Shown: positions 49,455 through 60,887, counted from the stretch's first letter. The stretch: 64,000 nucleotides of DNA from Synechococcus sp. SP2 MAG (GCA_030756895.1 JAVBIX010000054.1:1-64000); one strand, 5' to 3'. Translations and numbers: made by a program. Notes: generated by a model not told the origin, from the letters alone.

Positions 49455-52400
49455 TTAGTCTCCATTATTGAGTGTTTCATCACCTTCCTCTATTCCCCAA
49501 CCTCCACCACCAGGCGTTGCAATCCATAGACAATCACCGGTTTGAACCCTCTGTTCAAAGCAGCCATGTTGTTTTTGCCAAGAGCCTCCCTGTTCACGTA
49601 ACCAAGCCATCCCCAAAGCCCCTGCCTGCCCACCAGCCAAACCAAAGGGCGCCACGCGCCGAGATCCAGACAGCAGAGCCACCGACATGGGAGCAAGAAA
49701 ACGAATCTCACGATCAAGTCCATCACCGCCAGACCAGCGTCCTTTCCCCCCGCTACCCCGGCGCAACTGGAAGCGTTCCAAGCGCACAGGGAATCGTTGC
49801 TCGAGAATTTCTGGGTCGGTGAGTCTGGAGTTGGTCATGTGGGTCTGTACACCGGAAGATCCCTGAAAACCCCGACCTGCTCCACCACCTCCGGTAATCG
49901 TTTCGTAGTACTGAGAACATTCATCTCCAAACGTGAGGTTGTTCATCGTTCCTTGCGCCGCGGCCATCACCCCCATCGCCGCGAATAACAGGTTGCACAG
50001 CGCCTGAGAGGTCTCCACATTGCCTGCCACCACTGCAGCTGGGGGGAGGGGATTCAACAGTGATCCCTCCGGGACGATCAAAGTAAGTGGCTCAAAGCAG
50101 CCTGCATTGAGGGGTATCGATTCATCCACCAAGCAGCGCAGCACGTACAACACAGCGGCTTTGGTGACCGCTAGCGGAGCATGAAAGTTGTGGTCTCCTT
50201 GGGGGCTCGTCCCAGTGAAATCCAGGCAAGCCGTTCGCGCTTTGTGGTCCACATGCAAAGCAAGCTCCAAACGGCCGCCATGGTCTAACTCCACGCTGAA
50301 CTGTTGATCCACCAAACGACTGATCACACGACGCACCGTTTCCGCCGCATGGGTTTGAACAAAGAGCATGTAACGACTGACGCGACTAGGTCCCTCTCGC
50401 AGCATCAACTGCTCGAGATAGTCCACGCCGAGGAGGTTGGCCGCCACCTGAGCCTGCAAATCCGCCCAAAGCACATCGGGAGAGCGCGGCAACTGCCGCT
50501 CTGCGCTCAAAATCGCGTTCCAGCCATCCACATCCAAGACGCCGCCACGCAGGAGTGACCAGTTGCGGAGCCGTAGGCCTTCCTCTCCGATCTCACGACT
50601 GAAAGGAGGCATGGATCCAGGTGTGAGCCCCCCCACATCGGCGTGATGCCCTCGACAAGCAACGAAGTAACTGGGTCGTTCCCCCTCTCCAAAGACAGGG
50701 GTCATCGCCGTGATATCCGGGAGATGGGTGCCTCCGTGATACGGGTCGTTGCTCAGCACTGTTTCGCCCGGTTCCAGAGGAGGGCGTTCTCCGCGTTGGA
50801 TCTGGTGCAGCAGATCCACCACCGCCTCACCCATGGAACCCAAATGCACGGGGATATGGGGAGCATTGGCAACCAATGCTCCGTTGTGATCGAACAACGC
50901 ACAGGAAAAGTCCAGGCGCTCGCGGATGTTCACAGAGCGGCTCGTCTGCCGAAGCCTCTCCCCCATCTGCTCAGCAATCACCATGAAGCGGTGATGAAAC
51001 AGGCTCAGGTCCACCGGATCTGGAACATCAACAACCTGATCCCGAGCCAACCGTTGAACGGGAGACTCAGCAGAGGTGAGCAACAAGCTTCCAGCGACGT
51101 TGCAGCGGGCCGACCAACCCGGCTCGAGCACGGTGCAGCCCGTGGCATCAAGAATCAAAGCTGGACCCTGCAAAGGCTGGTGCAACGCACGATCGCAGCG
51201 CTGCATCACAGGAACCTCCCGCCAACCCAGCCCAGGCCAGTGAACGGTGGCTGTTGTGCTGAGAGCACCAGACACCGACAGCGGCGCTGATGCCATCTGA
51301 CTGTCGTCCTCACTGCGAGCTGATGCGGTGAAAACTTCAACCTCCAAGCGCTCCAACATCAAGGCTGCAGTTCGCGGAGGCTTGTAGCCAAAGCGCTGAC
51401 AGTGCGCTTGGTCAAACTCACCTTCCAACTCTGAAAGTTGCAAGGTTGAGGGGAGTTCAGCAATCGGGATCAGCAATCCCTGCTCAGACCCAATATCCCG
51501 AAGTTCAAGCCGAATGCGCTGCTCAAATTGAGACACAGGGCCTGCTCCAGCTGCCTGCAGCTTCTCCTCAGCAAAGCCCACCTCCTGGCGAATCATTTCA
51601 GGGAGGGTCGCCAACAAATCCGCTTTAAGAGCACGCCGCACAACAAGCTGACGCCATTCCCTTAGGCGCGCCTGACCCAGGCCAAAAGCCGACAACACTC
51701 CAGCGAGTGGATGGATCAACACTTGGCGGAGACCCAGCACTCCCGCTACTCGGCACGCCAATTGCCCGGCAGCACCTCCATAGGCCACAAGCGCCCCAGC
51801 ACGAATGTCGTGACCACGAAGCAACGACACCTGCTGAATGGCACCAGCCATCGTTTCCACCGCGAGGTCAAGCGCTCCCTCCGCAAGCGACTCCGGATCG
51901 CGTCCCAATCTGCACGCAAGCTCCCCAAATCGCTGCCGTACCACCTCCAGATCAGGACGCAAGTCCGCCGTTGGGCCGAACACGGGGGGAAAGGCCTCAA
52001 CCTGTAATCGACCCAGAAAAAGATGGGCGTCGGTAATGGTTAAGGGGCCGCCACAGCGATAGCAAGCTGGTCCAGGGCTAGCGCCTGCAGAGCGAGGGCC
52101 AACCTGCAGACGATCGCCATCACTGCGAATAATCGAGCCCCCACCTGCTGCGACGGTATGGATCGGAAGGCGAGCAGCAGACAGCTCGAGACCAGCGATT
52201 TTGGTCTGAGCGCTGCGCTCCCAGTCCAGATCAGAAGCTCCTGCTGGCAAACAAAACACGTCGGTGCTGGTGCCACCCATGTCCACACCTACGAGCGCCT
52301 GACCTCCCAGACCCGCAGCCTCAGCAGCAGCAACCGCGCCAATCATTCCTCCAGCAGGCCCAGACAGGATTGTGTCTTTCGCGAACAGCTGCTCAAGACC

Positions 52401-53141
52401 TTGTAGGGCCCCACTTGACGTCATCACCCGCAGTCGTGTCTGCCCTCCAAGTGACTGCTTCACCTGTTGCAGATAGCGAAAAAGCAGCTGTTCCACCGCC
52501 GCCTCAACGACGGTGGTCTGAGAACGGGGGACCAAGCGCGGCAGTGGGCTCACCTCGTGGGAGCAAACCACCGTGGTGAAACCGATCGTTTGCGCTAACT
52601 CAGCCAGTCGCCTCTCATGGCACGGATTACGCCACGCATGCATCAGGGCAATGGCGCAGGCGTTGATACCGGCACTCCGCTGCGCGCGCAGCGTTTTCTC
52701 CAACTCTGCATCGAAGCAAAGCGTTTCTACCTCCTCCCCATCGGCATTCAATCGCCCTCTGGATTCAACAACCGCCACAGCCAGCGACTTCGGAGCAGGA
52801 ATCTCCAGTGCGAATAGATCAGGGCGATGCTGATCACCAATCAACAACAAATCCGCCAGACCCTTGTTAGTGATCAACAGAACTGGCTCCCCTTCCCCCT
52901 CAAGCAGGGCATTGGTCGCGACTGTTGTCCCTAAGCGCACCTCCTGGATCAAACCCGGCGGGATCTGAGCTCCCGCAGGCAAACCCATCACCTCTCGGAT
53001 GGCACAAACAGCGGGATCACCTCGATCGATCGCATGCTCTGAGAGCACTTTGCGAACCACAAGCTCACCAGTCGGGGCGCGACCCACGAGATCCGTGAAG
53101 GTTCCGCCTCGATCAATCCAAAATTGCCATTGGGTCGTCAT
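49455..53141 (-). CDS. Fused hydantoinase/5-oxoprolinase (HyuA+HyuB)
   Basis: N-terminal [16 protein letters not shown]...[13 protein letters not shown]-terminal Hyu[36 protein letters not shown]; about 1228 aa from the internal Met. Confidence 0.92.
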   Translation of the reverse strand: MTTQWQFWIDRGGTFTDLVGRAPTGELVVRKVLSEHAIDRGDPAVCAIREVMGLPAGAQIPPGLIQEVRLGTTVATNALLEGEGEPVLLITNKGLADLLLIGDQHRPDLFALEIPAPKSLAVAVVESRGRLNADGEEVETLCFDAELEKTLRAQRSAGINACAIALMHAWRNPCHERRLAELAQTIGFTTVVCSHEVSPLPRLVPRSQTTVVEAAVEQLLFRYLQQVKQSLGGQTRLRVMTSSGALQGLEQLFAKDTILSGPAGGMIGAVAAAEAAGLGGQALVGVDMGGTSTDVFCLPAGASDLDWERSAQTKIAGLELSAARLPIHTVAAGGGSIIRSDGDRLQVGPRSAGASPGPACYRCGGPLTITDAHLFLGRLQVEAFPPVFGPTADLRPDLEVVRQRFGELACRLGRDPESLAEGALDLAVETMAGAIQQVSLLRGHDIRAGALVAYGGAAGQLACRVAGVLGLRQVLIHPLAGVLSAFGLGQARLREWRQLVVRRALKADLLATLPEMIRQEVGFAEEKLQAAGAGPVSQFEQRIRLELRDIGSEQGLLIPIAELPSTLQLSELEGEFDQAHCQRFGYKPPRTAALMLERLEVEVFTASARSEDDSQMASAPLSVSGALSTTATVHWPGLGWREVPVMQRCDRALHQPLQGPALILDATGCTVLEPGWSARCNVAGSLLLTSAESPVQRLARDQVVDVPDPVDLSLFHHRFMVIAEQMGERLRQTSRSVNIRERLDFSCALFDHNGALVANAPHIPVHLGSMGEAVVDLLHQIQRGERPPLEPGETVLSNDPYHGGTHLPDITAMTPVFGEGERPSYFVACRGHHADVGGLTPGSMPPFSREIGEEGLRLRNWSLLRGGVLDVDGWNAILSAERQLPRSPDVLWADLQAQVAANLLGVDYLEQLMLREGPSRVSRYMLFVQTHAAETVRRVISRLVDQQFSVELDHGGRLELALHVDHKARTACLDFTGTSPQGDHNFHAPLAVTKAAVLYVLRCLVDESIPLNAGCFEPLTLIVPEGSLLNPLPPAAVVAGNVETSQALCNLLFAAMGVMAAAQGTMNNLTFGDECSQYYETITGGGGAGRGFQGSSGVQTHMTNSRLTDPEILEQRFPVRLERFQLRRGSGGKGRWSGGDGLDREIRFLAPMSVALLSGSRRVAPFGLAGGQAGALGMAWLREQGGSWQKQHGCFEQRVQTGDCLWIATPGGGGWGIEEGDETLNNGD

Positions 53142-53145
53142 CGGT

Positions 53146-53928
53146 TCACGGCCCTTCTTCACCCCATGCCGCATCGTCCACCCACAACCAAAGTTTTGGG
53201 TGACGCCTTAGCCAGCTGGCAGGCACCTCAGGATCACCATCAAGTTCCAAAGCCTTGCGCAGGATCCCCGCCTTAGGCGCACCGGTCACGATCAGGTGAA
53301 GTTCCTTCGCCGCCAGGATCTCTTGCAGCCCGAGGGTGATCGCTTGCTCCGGAACCAACCCTGGACTGCCCTGGAATGCAGAAGCATTTTGCGATCGTGT
53401 AGCGGGGCTGAGTTTGACCACACGGCAGCGCACATCTGGACCACATGGGGGCTCGTTGAATCCCACATGACCGTTACTTCCCAATCCCAATAACTGCGAG
53501 CCAATCCCCCCAGCGCTGAGTATCTCGGCGGCAAAGCGATCAGCAGCAGCCTCAGGATGGGCAGCAGCTCCATCTGGCAACATCACTTGCGCAGCATTAA
53601 GTCCTAGCGGCCGCACTAGGTGACATCCCATAAAGGCAGAGAACGAGCTGGGATGCTTCGGTGCCAAACCCACATACTCATCAAGATTGAAACTGCGCCA
53701 GTGCTGACGCAAAAGCTGCAGACGATCCTTAGGCCAAGCTCTTAAACGCGAGACCAATGCGGCATAAAGCGGCTCCATGGTGCGTCCTGTCGCCAAACCC
53801 AGGGGCCGAAATGCCTGATGCTCAAGAGAGTCCAGCAATCCTTGCTCAAGCTGGTCAACAACAGCCTCCATGAGCTGCAGCGGATTGCGCCTGCGCACGA
53901 TAGTGATCGTGTCTGAAATCTTGAGCAC
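53146..53928 (-). CDS. nagB: Glucosamine-6-phosphate deaminase/isomerase
   Basis: [14 protein letters not shown]...[20 protein letters not shown]...[14 protein letters not shown]. Confidence 0.9.
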   Translation of the reverse strand: MLKISDTITIVRRRNPLQLMEAVVDQLEQGLLDSLEHQAFRPLGLATGRTMEPLYAALVSRLRAWPKDRLQLLRQHWRSFNLDEYVGLAPKHPSSFSAFMGCHLVRPLGLNAAQVMLPDGAAAHPEAAADRFAAEILSAGGIGSQLLGLGSNGHVGFNEPPCGPDVRCRVVKLSPATRSQNASAFQGSPGLVPEQAITLGLQEILAAKELHLIVTGAPKAGILRKALELDGDPEVPASWLRRHPKLWLWVDDAAWGEEGP

Positions 53929-53946
53929 GATGAACTGCCACTGACA

Positions 53947-55383
53947 TCAACCCCACCAGGCTGACTCTGAACGGAGCCAAAGTGCCACAGCTGGGTCATC
54001 ACTGGAGCGGTAGGGGCGAATTTCTGCACCGCGGTAGTAGTGCAAAAGAATCTCACGAAAGTCAGCACCCTGAAGCGCCAGTCCATGGGCTCCCCACTGA
54101 CTCATCCCAACCCCATGTCCAAATCCTTGACCACGCGCTTCGAGAACCATCTCACCCACCCTGAGGTCAGGACGTGGCTTGTTAAAAACTGACCGGTTGA
54201 GAGGGGGGAGCGGCGGCGGTGGCAGTAGAGCCGCCAATCGACCTGAAGTGCTGGATGTGGTGTCAGGACCACTTGCGGAGTCTCGCCACAAACCGATCAA
54301 AGGAGGGGCTGCGTGAGTTGATGCTTGCGGGTCATTTTGAGCAGTGGCGATTGCAGATGCAGTTGAAGCATCGGGGGAGTCATTGATGAGTTCGAATTGA
54401 ACCATCGTGCTTTTGAGGCCCAGACGCCTGCGAAGCTCCCTCCCCGTCAACACCAAAGAGCCACGTGGGCCCTGCACTCGCGCCGTACGCACCCGACCTG
54501 TTGAGCTTGTCTTAAGGACCTGCAAGCGCTTGACACCTCCGGTTTCACGGAAGAGATCACGCAGCGCATCATCATCAAAACGTTTGTTCCAGCGATGCAC
54601 CGGACTGTGCTGATCGTGATCCGCAACGCTGACCAGGTAGGGAAGTTGATTGCGCCAAACCTCACCACTGGGTTCCGTTGCACCACCAGAGCTGCTGTGA
54701 AACACAGCATTGATCAGCCGCCCAGCGTGGACTAAGACCAAAGAGCGCGTGCTTTCAACAGCTTCAATCGTGCTGGGGGTTTCGGATTCAACCCCGCGGT
54801 ACACCTGGCTGGACACCGTGGCCTTCACATCAAAGTCACCAGCCTTCCCGCGCTGTCGAAGGGCATAGGTGCGTGCCGCGACAGCCTGAGCTTGCAAGGC
54901 CGGCAACGGCCAACGATGGGGCATTTCACTCCCCACAACACTGGCCAGGTAGGTCTCAATCCCAAGGTGATTTATGACCTGCACCTGGCCGCGCCGCACT
55001 AAAAACTGCAACCGGCCGCGGTAACGCCGAGAGCCGAGCCAAATCCCGCGGGGATCGTTGCTTTGCACCTCGATCGCAGAACGAGCTGCCAATGAGCGAG
55101 ACGACCCATCGCTCAGTTGACCACTGATCCTGAGGCGCCCCTCTCGCAGACTCACCTCCATCGAGCGCATGCCTTGATCGCCACGGCCAAGACCTCGCAC
55201 TAGGAATGGCTGATCTCCATCAGCGCGAAGCCGCACAACCGAGGCTTGTGACAGCAACACCCGCATCGACGGCTCCTGTGCCGCATGCACAACCCGCTGA
55301 TCAAAACCGACCGCCATCACAGCGATCGGCATCGTCAAAGCAGCAGTCAGCACAGGGAAGAACGCTGACGTACGAGTGAGCAC
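53947..55383 (-). CDS. SpoIID/LytB domain protein
   Basis: YLASVVGSEMPHRWPLPALQAQAVAARTYAL...GFGHGVGMSQWGAHGLALQGADFREILLHYYRGAEI. Confidence 0.9.
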   Translation of the reverse strand: MLTRTSAFFPVLTAALTMPIAVMAVGFDQRVVHAAQEPSMRVLLSQASVVRLRADGDQPFLVRGLGRGDQGMRSMEVSLREGRLRISGQLSDGSSRSLAARSAIEVQSNDPRGIWLGSRRYRGRLQFLVRRGQVQVINHLGIETYLASVVGSEMPHRWPLPALQAQAVAARTYALRQRGKAGDFDVKATVSSQVYRGVESETPSTIEAVESTRSLVLVHAGRLINAVFHSSSGGATEPSGEVWRNQLPYLVSVADHDQHSPVHRWNKRFDDDALRDLFRETGGVKRLQVLKTSSTGRVRTARVQGPRGSLVLTGRELRRRLGLKSTMVQFELINDSPDASTASAIATAQNDPQASTHAAPPLIGLWRDSASGPDTTSSTSGRLAALLPPPPLPPLNRSVFNKPRPDLRVGEMVLEARGQGFGHGVGMSQWGAHGLALQGADFREILLHYYRGAEIRPYRSSDDPAVALWLRSESAWWG

Positions 55384-55473
55384 TGCGAGCCGAACCAGGC
55401 AGCTCAGTGTGACCTGATGATTCGGACGCGGCTAGGTCCCCGTGGCAGATTTGATTGTTGAGCGCGTTGAGAC

Positions 55474-56421
55474 GTGCAGGTCACCTTTCTTGGAACCAGT
55501 TCAGGCGTGCCCACCCGTGGTCGCAATGTTTCTTCTGTGGCGCTGCGTTTGCCACAGCGGTCGGAGCTGTGGCTGTTCGACTGCGGAGAAGGGACCCAAC
55601 ATCAATTTTTACGCTGCGACTTGCGCCTTTCCCAACTGAGAAGGGTGTTCATCACCCACATGCATGGTGACCATGTCTTTGGCCTGCCCGGGCTGTTGGC
55701 GAGTTTGGGGCTAGGCGGCACAAGCAATGGGGTAGACCTCTACGGCCCTGACCCCTTGGATGCGTATCTCCAAGGGGTTTTGCGTACGAGTTCGACCCGC
55801 ATCGGCTATCCGCTTGCGATCCATCGCGTGCGCGAAGCAGCCGAACAGAACACCGTTGTGTTCGAAGACGACGATCTGATTGTGACCGCGGCCCCCCTCA
55901 ACCATCGCGTTCCGGCCTACGCCTATCGAGCGGAACAAAAACCGAGAGCAGGTCGCTTTGACATCGACAAGGCCCGAGAGCTGAAGATCCCACCAGGACC
56001 TGTCTATGCAGCTCTGAAGCGCGGCGAATCGGTCACGCTCGAAGACGGTCGCACCATCGATGGCCGGACCTTATGCGGGCCAGAACAACCTGGGGTGAGC
56101 GTTGTGTACTGCACCGATACCGTCTTCTGCGAAGCAGCGGTGCAGTTGGCTCAGGGAGCCGACCTGCTGATCCATGAATCGACCTTCTCCCATGCGGAAG
56201 CCGACATGGCTTTCAAGAGGCAACACTCCACAAGCACTATGGCGGCACAGACCGCTGCGGAGGCCGGCGTCAAGCAGTTAGCACTGACCCACCTCAGCCC
56301 TCGCTACGCCCCTGGAAACGCAGTCACCGCCGACGATTTAGTCGCCGAGGCCCGTACCATTTTTCCGAATACGTTTTTGGCTAAGGATTTCCTCAACGTG
56401 GACGTGAATCCCTCTTCATGA
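55474..56421 (+). CDS. rnz: Ribonuclease Z
   Basis: [19 protein letters not shown]...[25 protein letters not shown]...[10 protein letters not shown]. Confidence 0.95.
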   Translation: MQVTFLGTSSGVPTRGRNVSSVALRLPQRSELWLFDCGEGTQHQFLRCDLRLSQLRRVFITHMHGDHVFGLPGLLASLGLGGTSNGVDLYGPDPLDAYLQGVLRTSSTRIGYPLAIHRVREAAEQNTVVFEDDDLIVTAAPLNHRVPAYAYRAEQKPRAGRFDIDKARELKIPPGPVYAALKRGESVTLEDGRTIDGRTLCGPEQPGVSVVYCTDTVFCEAAVQLAQGADLLIHESTFSHAEADMAFKRQHSTSTMAAQTAAEAGVKQLALTHLSPRYAPGNAVTADDLVAEARTIFPNTFLAKDFLNVDVNPSS

Positions 56422-56534
56422 GGGGCACGTGCTGCAACAGTTCGTGATCACTAGGCCCTCTAGGGGCTCATCCGCCTCCCACCCCGTGATACAAGGACTT
56501 GGTGCGCTGTCTACGTCAGTCTCTGACATCTTTC

Positions 56535-57047
56535 ATGGCCTCTTTTTTCTCCACATTGCGTCGATCCTTGAATCGACTGCTGATCGCACTGCCAGTGCTA
56601 CTTGGGCTGTTGATCAGTGCCCCCGCCCAGGCCGCCCAGTGGGATGCCGAGACCCTCACGGTGCCAGCTGACGGCGATGGCGCCCTGGTCACCTTCAGTG
56701 AGCAGGAAATCAAGACAGGACGGAAGGTGTTCAACGTGAGCTGCGGCACCTGCCACGCAGGCGGCATCACCAAAACCAACCAGAATGTTGGCCTGGATAC
56801 TGAAACGCTTGCGCTGGCCACTCCGGTCCGTGACAACGTTGCGGCACTCGTGGATTACATCCAAGACCCCACGTCTTATGACGGGGAATACAGCATCGCC
56901 GATCTACATCCCAGCATGCGCAGTCGCGATCTTTATCCCGCGATGCGTGATCTCACCGATGAAGATCTTCGCCTGATGTCTGGGTACATCCTGGTGGCTC
57001 CCAAAGTCTTAGGTGTCGAATGGGGCGGTGGAAAAATCTACTTCTGA
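56535..57047 (+). CDS. psbV: Photosystem II cytochrome c550
   Basis: Signal peptide; CGTCHAGG haem motif; HPSMRSRDLYPAMRDLTDEDLRLMSGYILVAPKVLGVEWGGGKIYF. Confidence 0.95.
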   Translation: MASFFSTLRRSLNRLLIALPVLLGLLISAPAQAAQWDAETLTVPADGDGALVTFSEQEIKTGRKVFNVSCGTCHAGGITKTNQNVGLDTETLALATPVRDNVAALVDYIQDPTSYDGEYSIADLHPSMRSRDLYPAMRDLTDEDLRLMSGYILVAPKVLGVEWGGGKIYF

Positions 57048-57083
57048 TCCTTTGATTAGATAATCACTTCACGCAAAGTGCAA

Positions 57084-57117
57084 ATAAAGGGCCTCAGGCA
57101 ATACTGGGGCCCTTTAT
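57084..57117 (+). terminator. Rho-independent terminator of psbV
   Basis: ATAAAGGGCC/GGCCCTTTAT 10-bp stem followed by TTTT. Confidence 0.85.
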
Positions 57118-57351
57118 TTTTGCGTAGAAGGCGTATCAGTCCCAGCGATGAAACGTGCCGAGAGACGAAGGCTAAATCCCCTTAAGACGAGAGTCAGCAA
57201 AGACCGAAGAAACAACACAACAAACGTCTATTAACTTAATTTAAATAAGATGATGGCACCTTGCGAAACAAAAAATTTCGAACATGCCTTCTAATATTTT
57301 CAATCAATTCAAGATATATTTTACTGAAATAAATCCGGAGTCTCTTCAACA

Positions 57352-58257
57352 ATGCTCTCCTCTATATCAGTCATCACAAGCTTTGGCGGCGAACGCGAAG
57401 CCAAACCCTCTACGTCATACAAGAGTGCACAGAATAAATCTTCTCAGCTTGCAGCGCTATGCAATAGCGAGTTCAAGCGAAGACAATGCGAGGGAATGAA
57501 AATAGCCATAGGTCCTCGCCTTCATGATCAATGCGAGAGAAAAGTCACTTTCGAGGAATATCCAGATATATCGTCGGAGGCACTAGAGAGGGCCCTAAGC
57601 AGTGCCTATAAGCACGTCTACGGGAATGCACATGTGATGGATAGTGAGAGGTCTACTTCTCTTGAAGCACAATTAAAAGATGGGCGAATTTCAATTCAAG
57701 ATTTCGTACGAGGACTCGCAAAATCTGATTTCTATAAGAAAAATTTTTATGATAAATGTTCTCCAGAAAGAACCATTGAGCTTGATTTTAAACATATTTT
57801 AGGGAGGACACCTCATGATCAAGGCGAGATCACAAAATACATTGAGATCCAAGCATTAAATGGGCATCATGCTGTAATTGATTCAATGGTGGACTCAGCT
57901 GAATATTCAGAAACATTCGGACGATATACAGTTCCTTTCATGCGGTCTTGGCTTTCCCAAGCAGGATCAGCTCAATCAGCATTCAATAGAACGGCTGCGA
58001 TTTGCCTTGGATATGCATATAGCGACAAAGCTATCGGAATCAACTCAAAGCTAAGTCAAGGATTAAAAACAGGCCAAGCAGACAGGATTGTCTTCCCGCA
58101 TGCATCAAAACTGAATTTCTCAGGAGTAAACCTGATCCTGAAAAAGGGAAAGCCCGCATCATGGATCAGGAAATCAGCAACTGTTCTAACAATCGCCGGC
58201 ACAATCGAAGTAACCCGAATCATTCTCACAATTGCATATAGCGCCTTGGCTTCTTGA
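57352..58257 (+). CDS. Phycobilisome linker-domain (pfam00427-type) protein with hydrophobic C-terminal tail
   Basis: SSEALERALSSAYKHVYGNAHVMDSERSTSLEAQLKDGRISIQDFVRGLAKSDFYKKNFYDKCSPERTIELDFKHILGRTPHDQGEITKYIEI...DSAEYSETFGRYTVPFMR; C-terminus SATVLTIAGTIEVTRIILTIAYSALAS. Confidence 0.85.
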   Translation: MLSSISVITSFGGEREAKPSTSYKSAQNKSSQLAALCNSEFKRRQCEGMKIAIGPRLHDQCERKVTFEEYPDISSEALERALSSAYKHVYGNAHVMDSERSTSLEAQLKDGRISIQDFVRGLAKSDFYKKNFYDKCSPERTIELDFKHILGRTPHDQGEITKYIEIQALNGHHAVIDSMVDSAEYSETFGRYTVPFMRSWLSQAGSAQSAFNRTAAICLGYAYSDKAIGINSKLSQGLKTGQADRIVFPHASKLNFSGVNLILKKGKPASWIRKSATVLTIAGTIEVTRIILTIAYSALAS

Positions 58258-58353
58258 CGAAGCCATTCAGACCAACACATCCTGCCCAAAAAATCAGGAT
58301 ACGTTCGTCTCCAGGCAAGAACATCTCTCGACCAAAAAGGGGAGAGGCATGAA

Positions 58354-58391
58354 ATGCTTAGACCTAATAATATATTATTAGGTCTAAGCAT
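58354..58391. repeat. 38-bp perfect palindrome
   Basis: ATGCTTAGACCTAATAATATATTATTAGGTCTAAGCAT is its own reverse complement. Confidence 0.9.
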
Positions 58392-58460
58392 AGTGCTCAG
58401 CTCCGCAAGGTACGCCTATAGGAACTGAGCAGCAATCATGCTGTTCTAAGCTTTAAATTC

Positions 58461-58754
58461 ATGACAAAAGGCTATTGGGTTGTGACTGGCAATATTCACA
58501 CCCCCTTAGGAATGGTTCCTTACATCAACAAATTCATGGCTTGGCTTCCAACAGTCGGAGCACGTTTACTGATACGTGACCTGCAAGGTGATATACGGGA
58601 AGGAAGTCCTGGTTCAGTCAATATTATTGTTGAATTTGATTCAAAAGAGAAAGCGGTCACTGCGTACGAATCAACAGAATACCAAGAATTAATAAACCTC
58701 AGGCTTCAGCATTCAGACCTCAGCCTCACCATAACAGAAGAATTAATCAACTAA
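58461..58754 (+). CDS. DUF1330-like small protein
   Basis: KGYWVVTGNIHTPLGMVPYINKFMAWLPTVGARLLIRDLQGDIREGSPGSVNIIVEFDSKEKAVTAYESTEYQELINLR. Confidence 0.8.
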   Translation: MTKGYWVVTGNIHTPLGMVPYINKFMAWLPTVGARLLIRDLQGDIREGSPGSVNIIVEFDSKEKAVTAYESTEYQELINLRLQHSDLSLTITEELIN

Positions 58755-59039
58755 AATACCAACAGAGAATCATTCTGCAAACAAAGCCTGGCTTCTAGTA
58801 TTTACTTTAAAGCAAATTTTCTTGCAACCACTATGCCTCCAAAAAACTACCTACTTTGCCACAAGTTAGTGCAACTTGACAACATTTTGAATGGTCAATT
58901 CTTCGCCTCTTGAAGAATGTCACCTCTGCCAATGCTAGAAAAAATGAATAGTCCAGGCAGATCACAAACAAGACAAAGTAAAACTGATCTCTCCCAATAA
59001 GATCGATCTGAGGGAGTAAGCCGGCCTATCAGAACACTT

Positions 59040-59459
59040 TCATCGCTTGTCTTCAATAAATGACACCGAAGGCGTGTGATTCAAAGCAACCATTGATTTC
59101 GGTTGGCGGCTGTACCACCATTCCTGCAACTCAGGCGTCAAACGCATCGAAAAAAGCGTTAAGAGCGTGACCGTAGGGCGAGAACCAGGCTGGAGCAGCT
59201 CAACGGAATACGAAGGACAGCGCCTAGAAGCCAGATCTGGCACAAACCGGCGACCCACCCGGCGCCAACTCGGCTCCTTGCTACGCCAAGCCAAACGACA
59301 GCATGGCCAGGGCAGCTCCTCACGGTCAAACAAACGGCAACAAGGCCCAATCACCCGAAAGCTGTACTGTCCGCCTGGACTGGCATGCACCGATCCATGC
59401 TCCAGCAATACCTGAACATCAGAACGCAGGGCAGGAACAGGTGTCACGGTGACGATCAA
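59040..59459 (-). CDS. Hypothetical protein
   Basis: 139-aa ORF, Arg/Trp/Cys-rich; no family recognised. Confidence 0.55.
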   Translation of the reverse strand: MIVTVTPVPALRSDVQVLLEHGSVHASPGGQYSFRVIGPCCRLFDREELPWPCCRLAWRSKEPSWRRVGRRFVPDLASRRCPSYSVELLQPGSRPTVTLLTLFSMRLTPELQEWWYSRQPKSMVALNHTPSVSFIEDKR

Positions 59460-59482
59460 GCACTTAAGAGTGTCATCACATT

Positions 59483-59505
59483 AAAAAGCCACCCGTAAGG
59501 GTGGC
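59483..59505 (-). terminator. Rho-independent terminator of petF
   Basis: GCCACCC-gtaa-GGGTGGC stem followed by TTTTT on the minus strand. Confidence 0.85.
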
Positions 59506-59549
59506 AGAACGATCGCTTGGGTTGCGACCTCAGCTCGAGGCTGAAGGGC

Positions 59550-59849
59550 TCAATACAGCTCTTCTTCAGCGTGAGTTTTGATGGTGCAATCTGAGGTGGG
59601 GTAAGCCACACAGGTCAGAACGAAACCAGCTTCGATCTGGTCGTCGTCAAGGAAGCTCTGGTCGGACTGATCAACGGTACCGGCAGTGATTTTGCCTGCG
59701 CAAGTGGAACAAGCGCCTGCACGGCAGGAATAGGGAAGATCGATGCCTTGCTCTTCAGCAGCATCAAGGATGTACTGATCGTCAGGAACTTCGATGGTCT
59801 TGTTGAGGCCTTCGCTTTCGCTGACCAGGGTGACCTTATAAGAAGCCAT
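59550..59849 (-). CDS. petF: Plant-type [2Fe-2S] ferredoxin
   Basis: [53 protein letters not shown]...[22 protein letters not shown]; start set at internal Met. Confidence 0.96.
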   Translation of the reverse strand: MASYKVTLVSESEGLNKTIEVPDDQYILDAAEEQGIDLPYSCRAGACSTCAGKITAGTVDQSDQSFLDDDQIEAGFVLTCVAYPTSDCTIKTHAEEELY

Positions 59850-59990
59850 GGATGGATGTAATGCGCAGAGATCGAATCGATCTGAACCTGCTGGACGGAA
59901 CCCTTCTACATCGGACAGACGCCTTGATACGGGATTCATCAGGGTTTTCTGGTCAAGCCCAATCAAAGAAGGGGCATTAATAAGAAGGGC

Positions 59991-60887
59991 TTATCGAAAA
60001 ATGCGCTTAATTTCGAGCAGACCCCAGCGACCTTGTTCCCCGATTGGCCTTGCCTGCCAGCCATATTCAGCCAAGACCTCCATCAGCCGAGGCGCCTGAT
60101 CCACCAAAAGACCACTCAGAAGTCCGCGACCTGTGGACTTCAGCACAGAAGCGAACTGCGGGGCTAGAGCTTCGATCACCGGAGCCAGGATGTTGCATAG
60201 GAGCAAATCCGCTTCCTCTCCGTTCAACAAGGTTGCAAGCGTGTCGATCGATCCATGGCCAACGCGAAGTTGCTCGGCCTTCAAACCGTTAAGAGCAGCG
60301 TTATCTGTCGTCGCACGAACCGCCAATGAGTCGGTATCGGCAGCCAATACTTCACTGGCACCAAGGGCCAAAGAAGCCAAGCCCAAGACCCCACTCCCGC
60401 AGCCCAAATCGGCTACCCGCTGATCGTGTGGAGGCATCTCTTCCAGAGCTTCCAGACAGAGGCGAGTGGTGGGATGACTACCGGTCCCAAAAGCACTTCC
60501 CGGGTCCATCTTCAAAACCAAGCGGTTGGCGTGCTCCTCAGGGACCTCCAGCCATGCCGGAAGGATCAACAAGCGCTGACCCACGGGATCTGGTTGCCAG
60601 TGCTTTTTCCAACTAAGACTCCAGTCTTCATCAGCCAACTCCTCCCACAGCGGTTCTGCCAAGGCAAGTCCAAACGTGTCCGCCATCGGGCGAAGGCTGT
60701 TCAGCAACTGATCCCGTTGATCCTGCGGCCACTCCCACGCTGGAAGCCATGCCAGCAACGTGCGCTGATCCGGCGACTCTGGGGCATGTTGAACAGCCAA
60801 GCGATGCAGCCCTAGAGACTCCAACTTCCAGAGAAGGGACTCCTCAAGGACAGGTGGCAGAGGCAAGGAGAGACGCCACCACATCAC
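59991..60887 (-). CDS. prmA: Ribosomal protein L11 methyltransferase
   Basis: DPGSAFGTGSHPTTRLCLEAL...VADLGCGSGVLGLASLALGA...LLLCNILAPVIEAL. Confidence 0.92.
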   Translation of the reverse strand: MMWWRLSLPLPPVLEESLLWKLESLGLHRLAVQHAPESPDQRTLLAWLPAWEWPQDQRDQLLNSLRPMADTFGLALAEPLWEELADEDWSLSWKKHWQPDPVGQRLLILPAWLEVPEEHANRLVLKMDPGSAFGTGSHPTTRLCLEALEEMPPHDQRVADLGCGSGVLGLASLALGASEVLAADTDSLAVRATTDNAALNGLKAEQLRVGHGSIDTLATLLNGEEADLLLCNILAPVIEALAPQFASVLKSTGRGLLSGLLVDQAPRLMEVLAEYGWQARPIGEQGRWGLLEIKRIFR

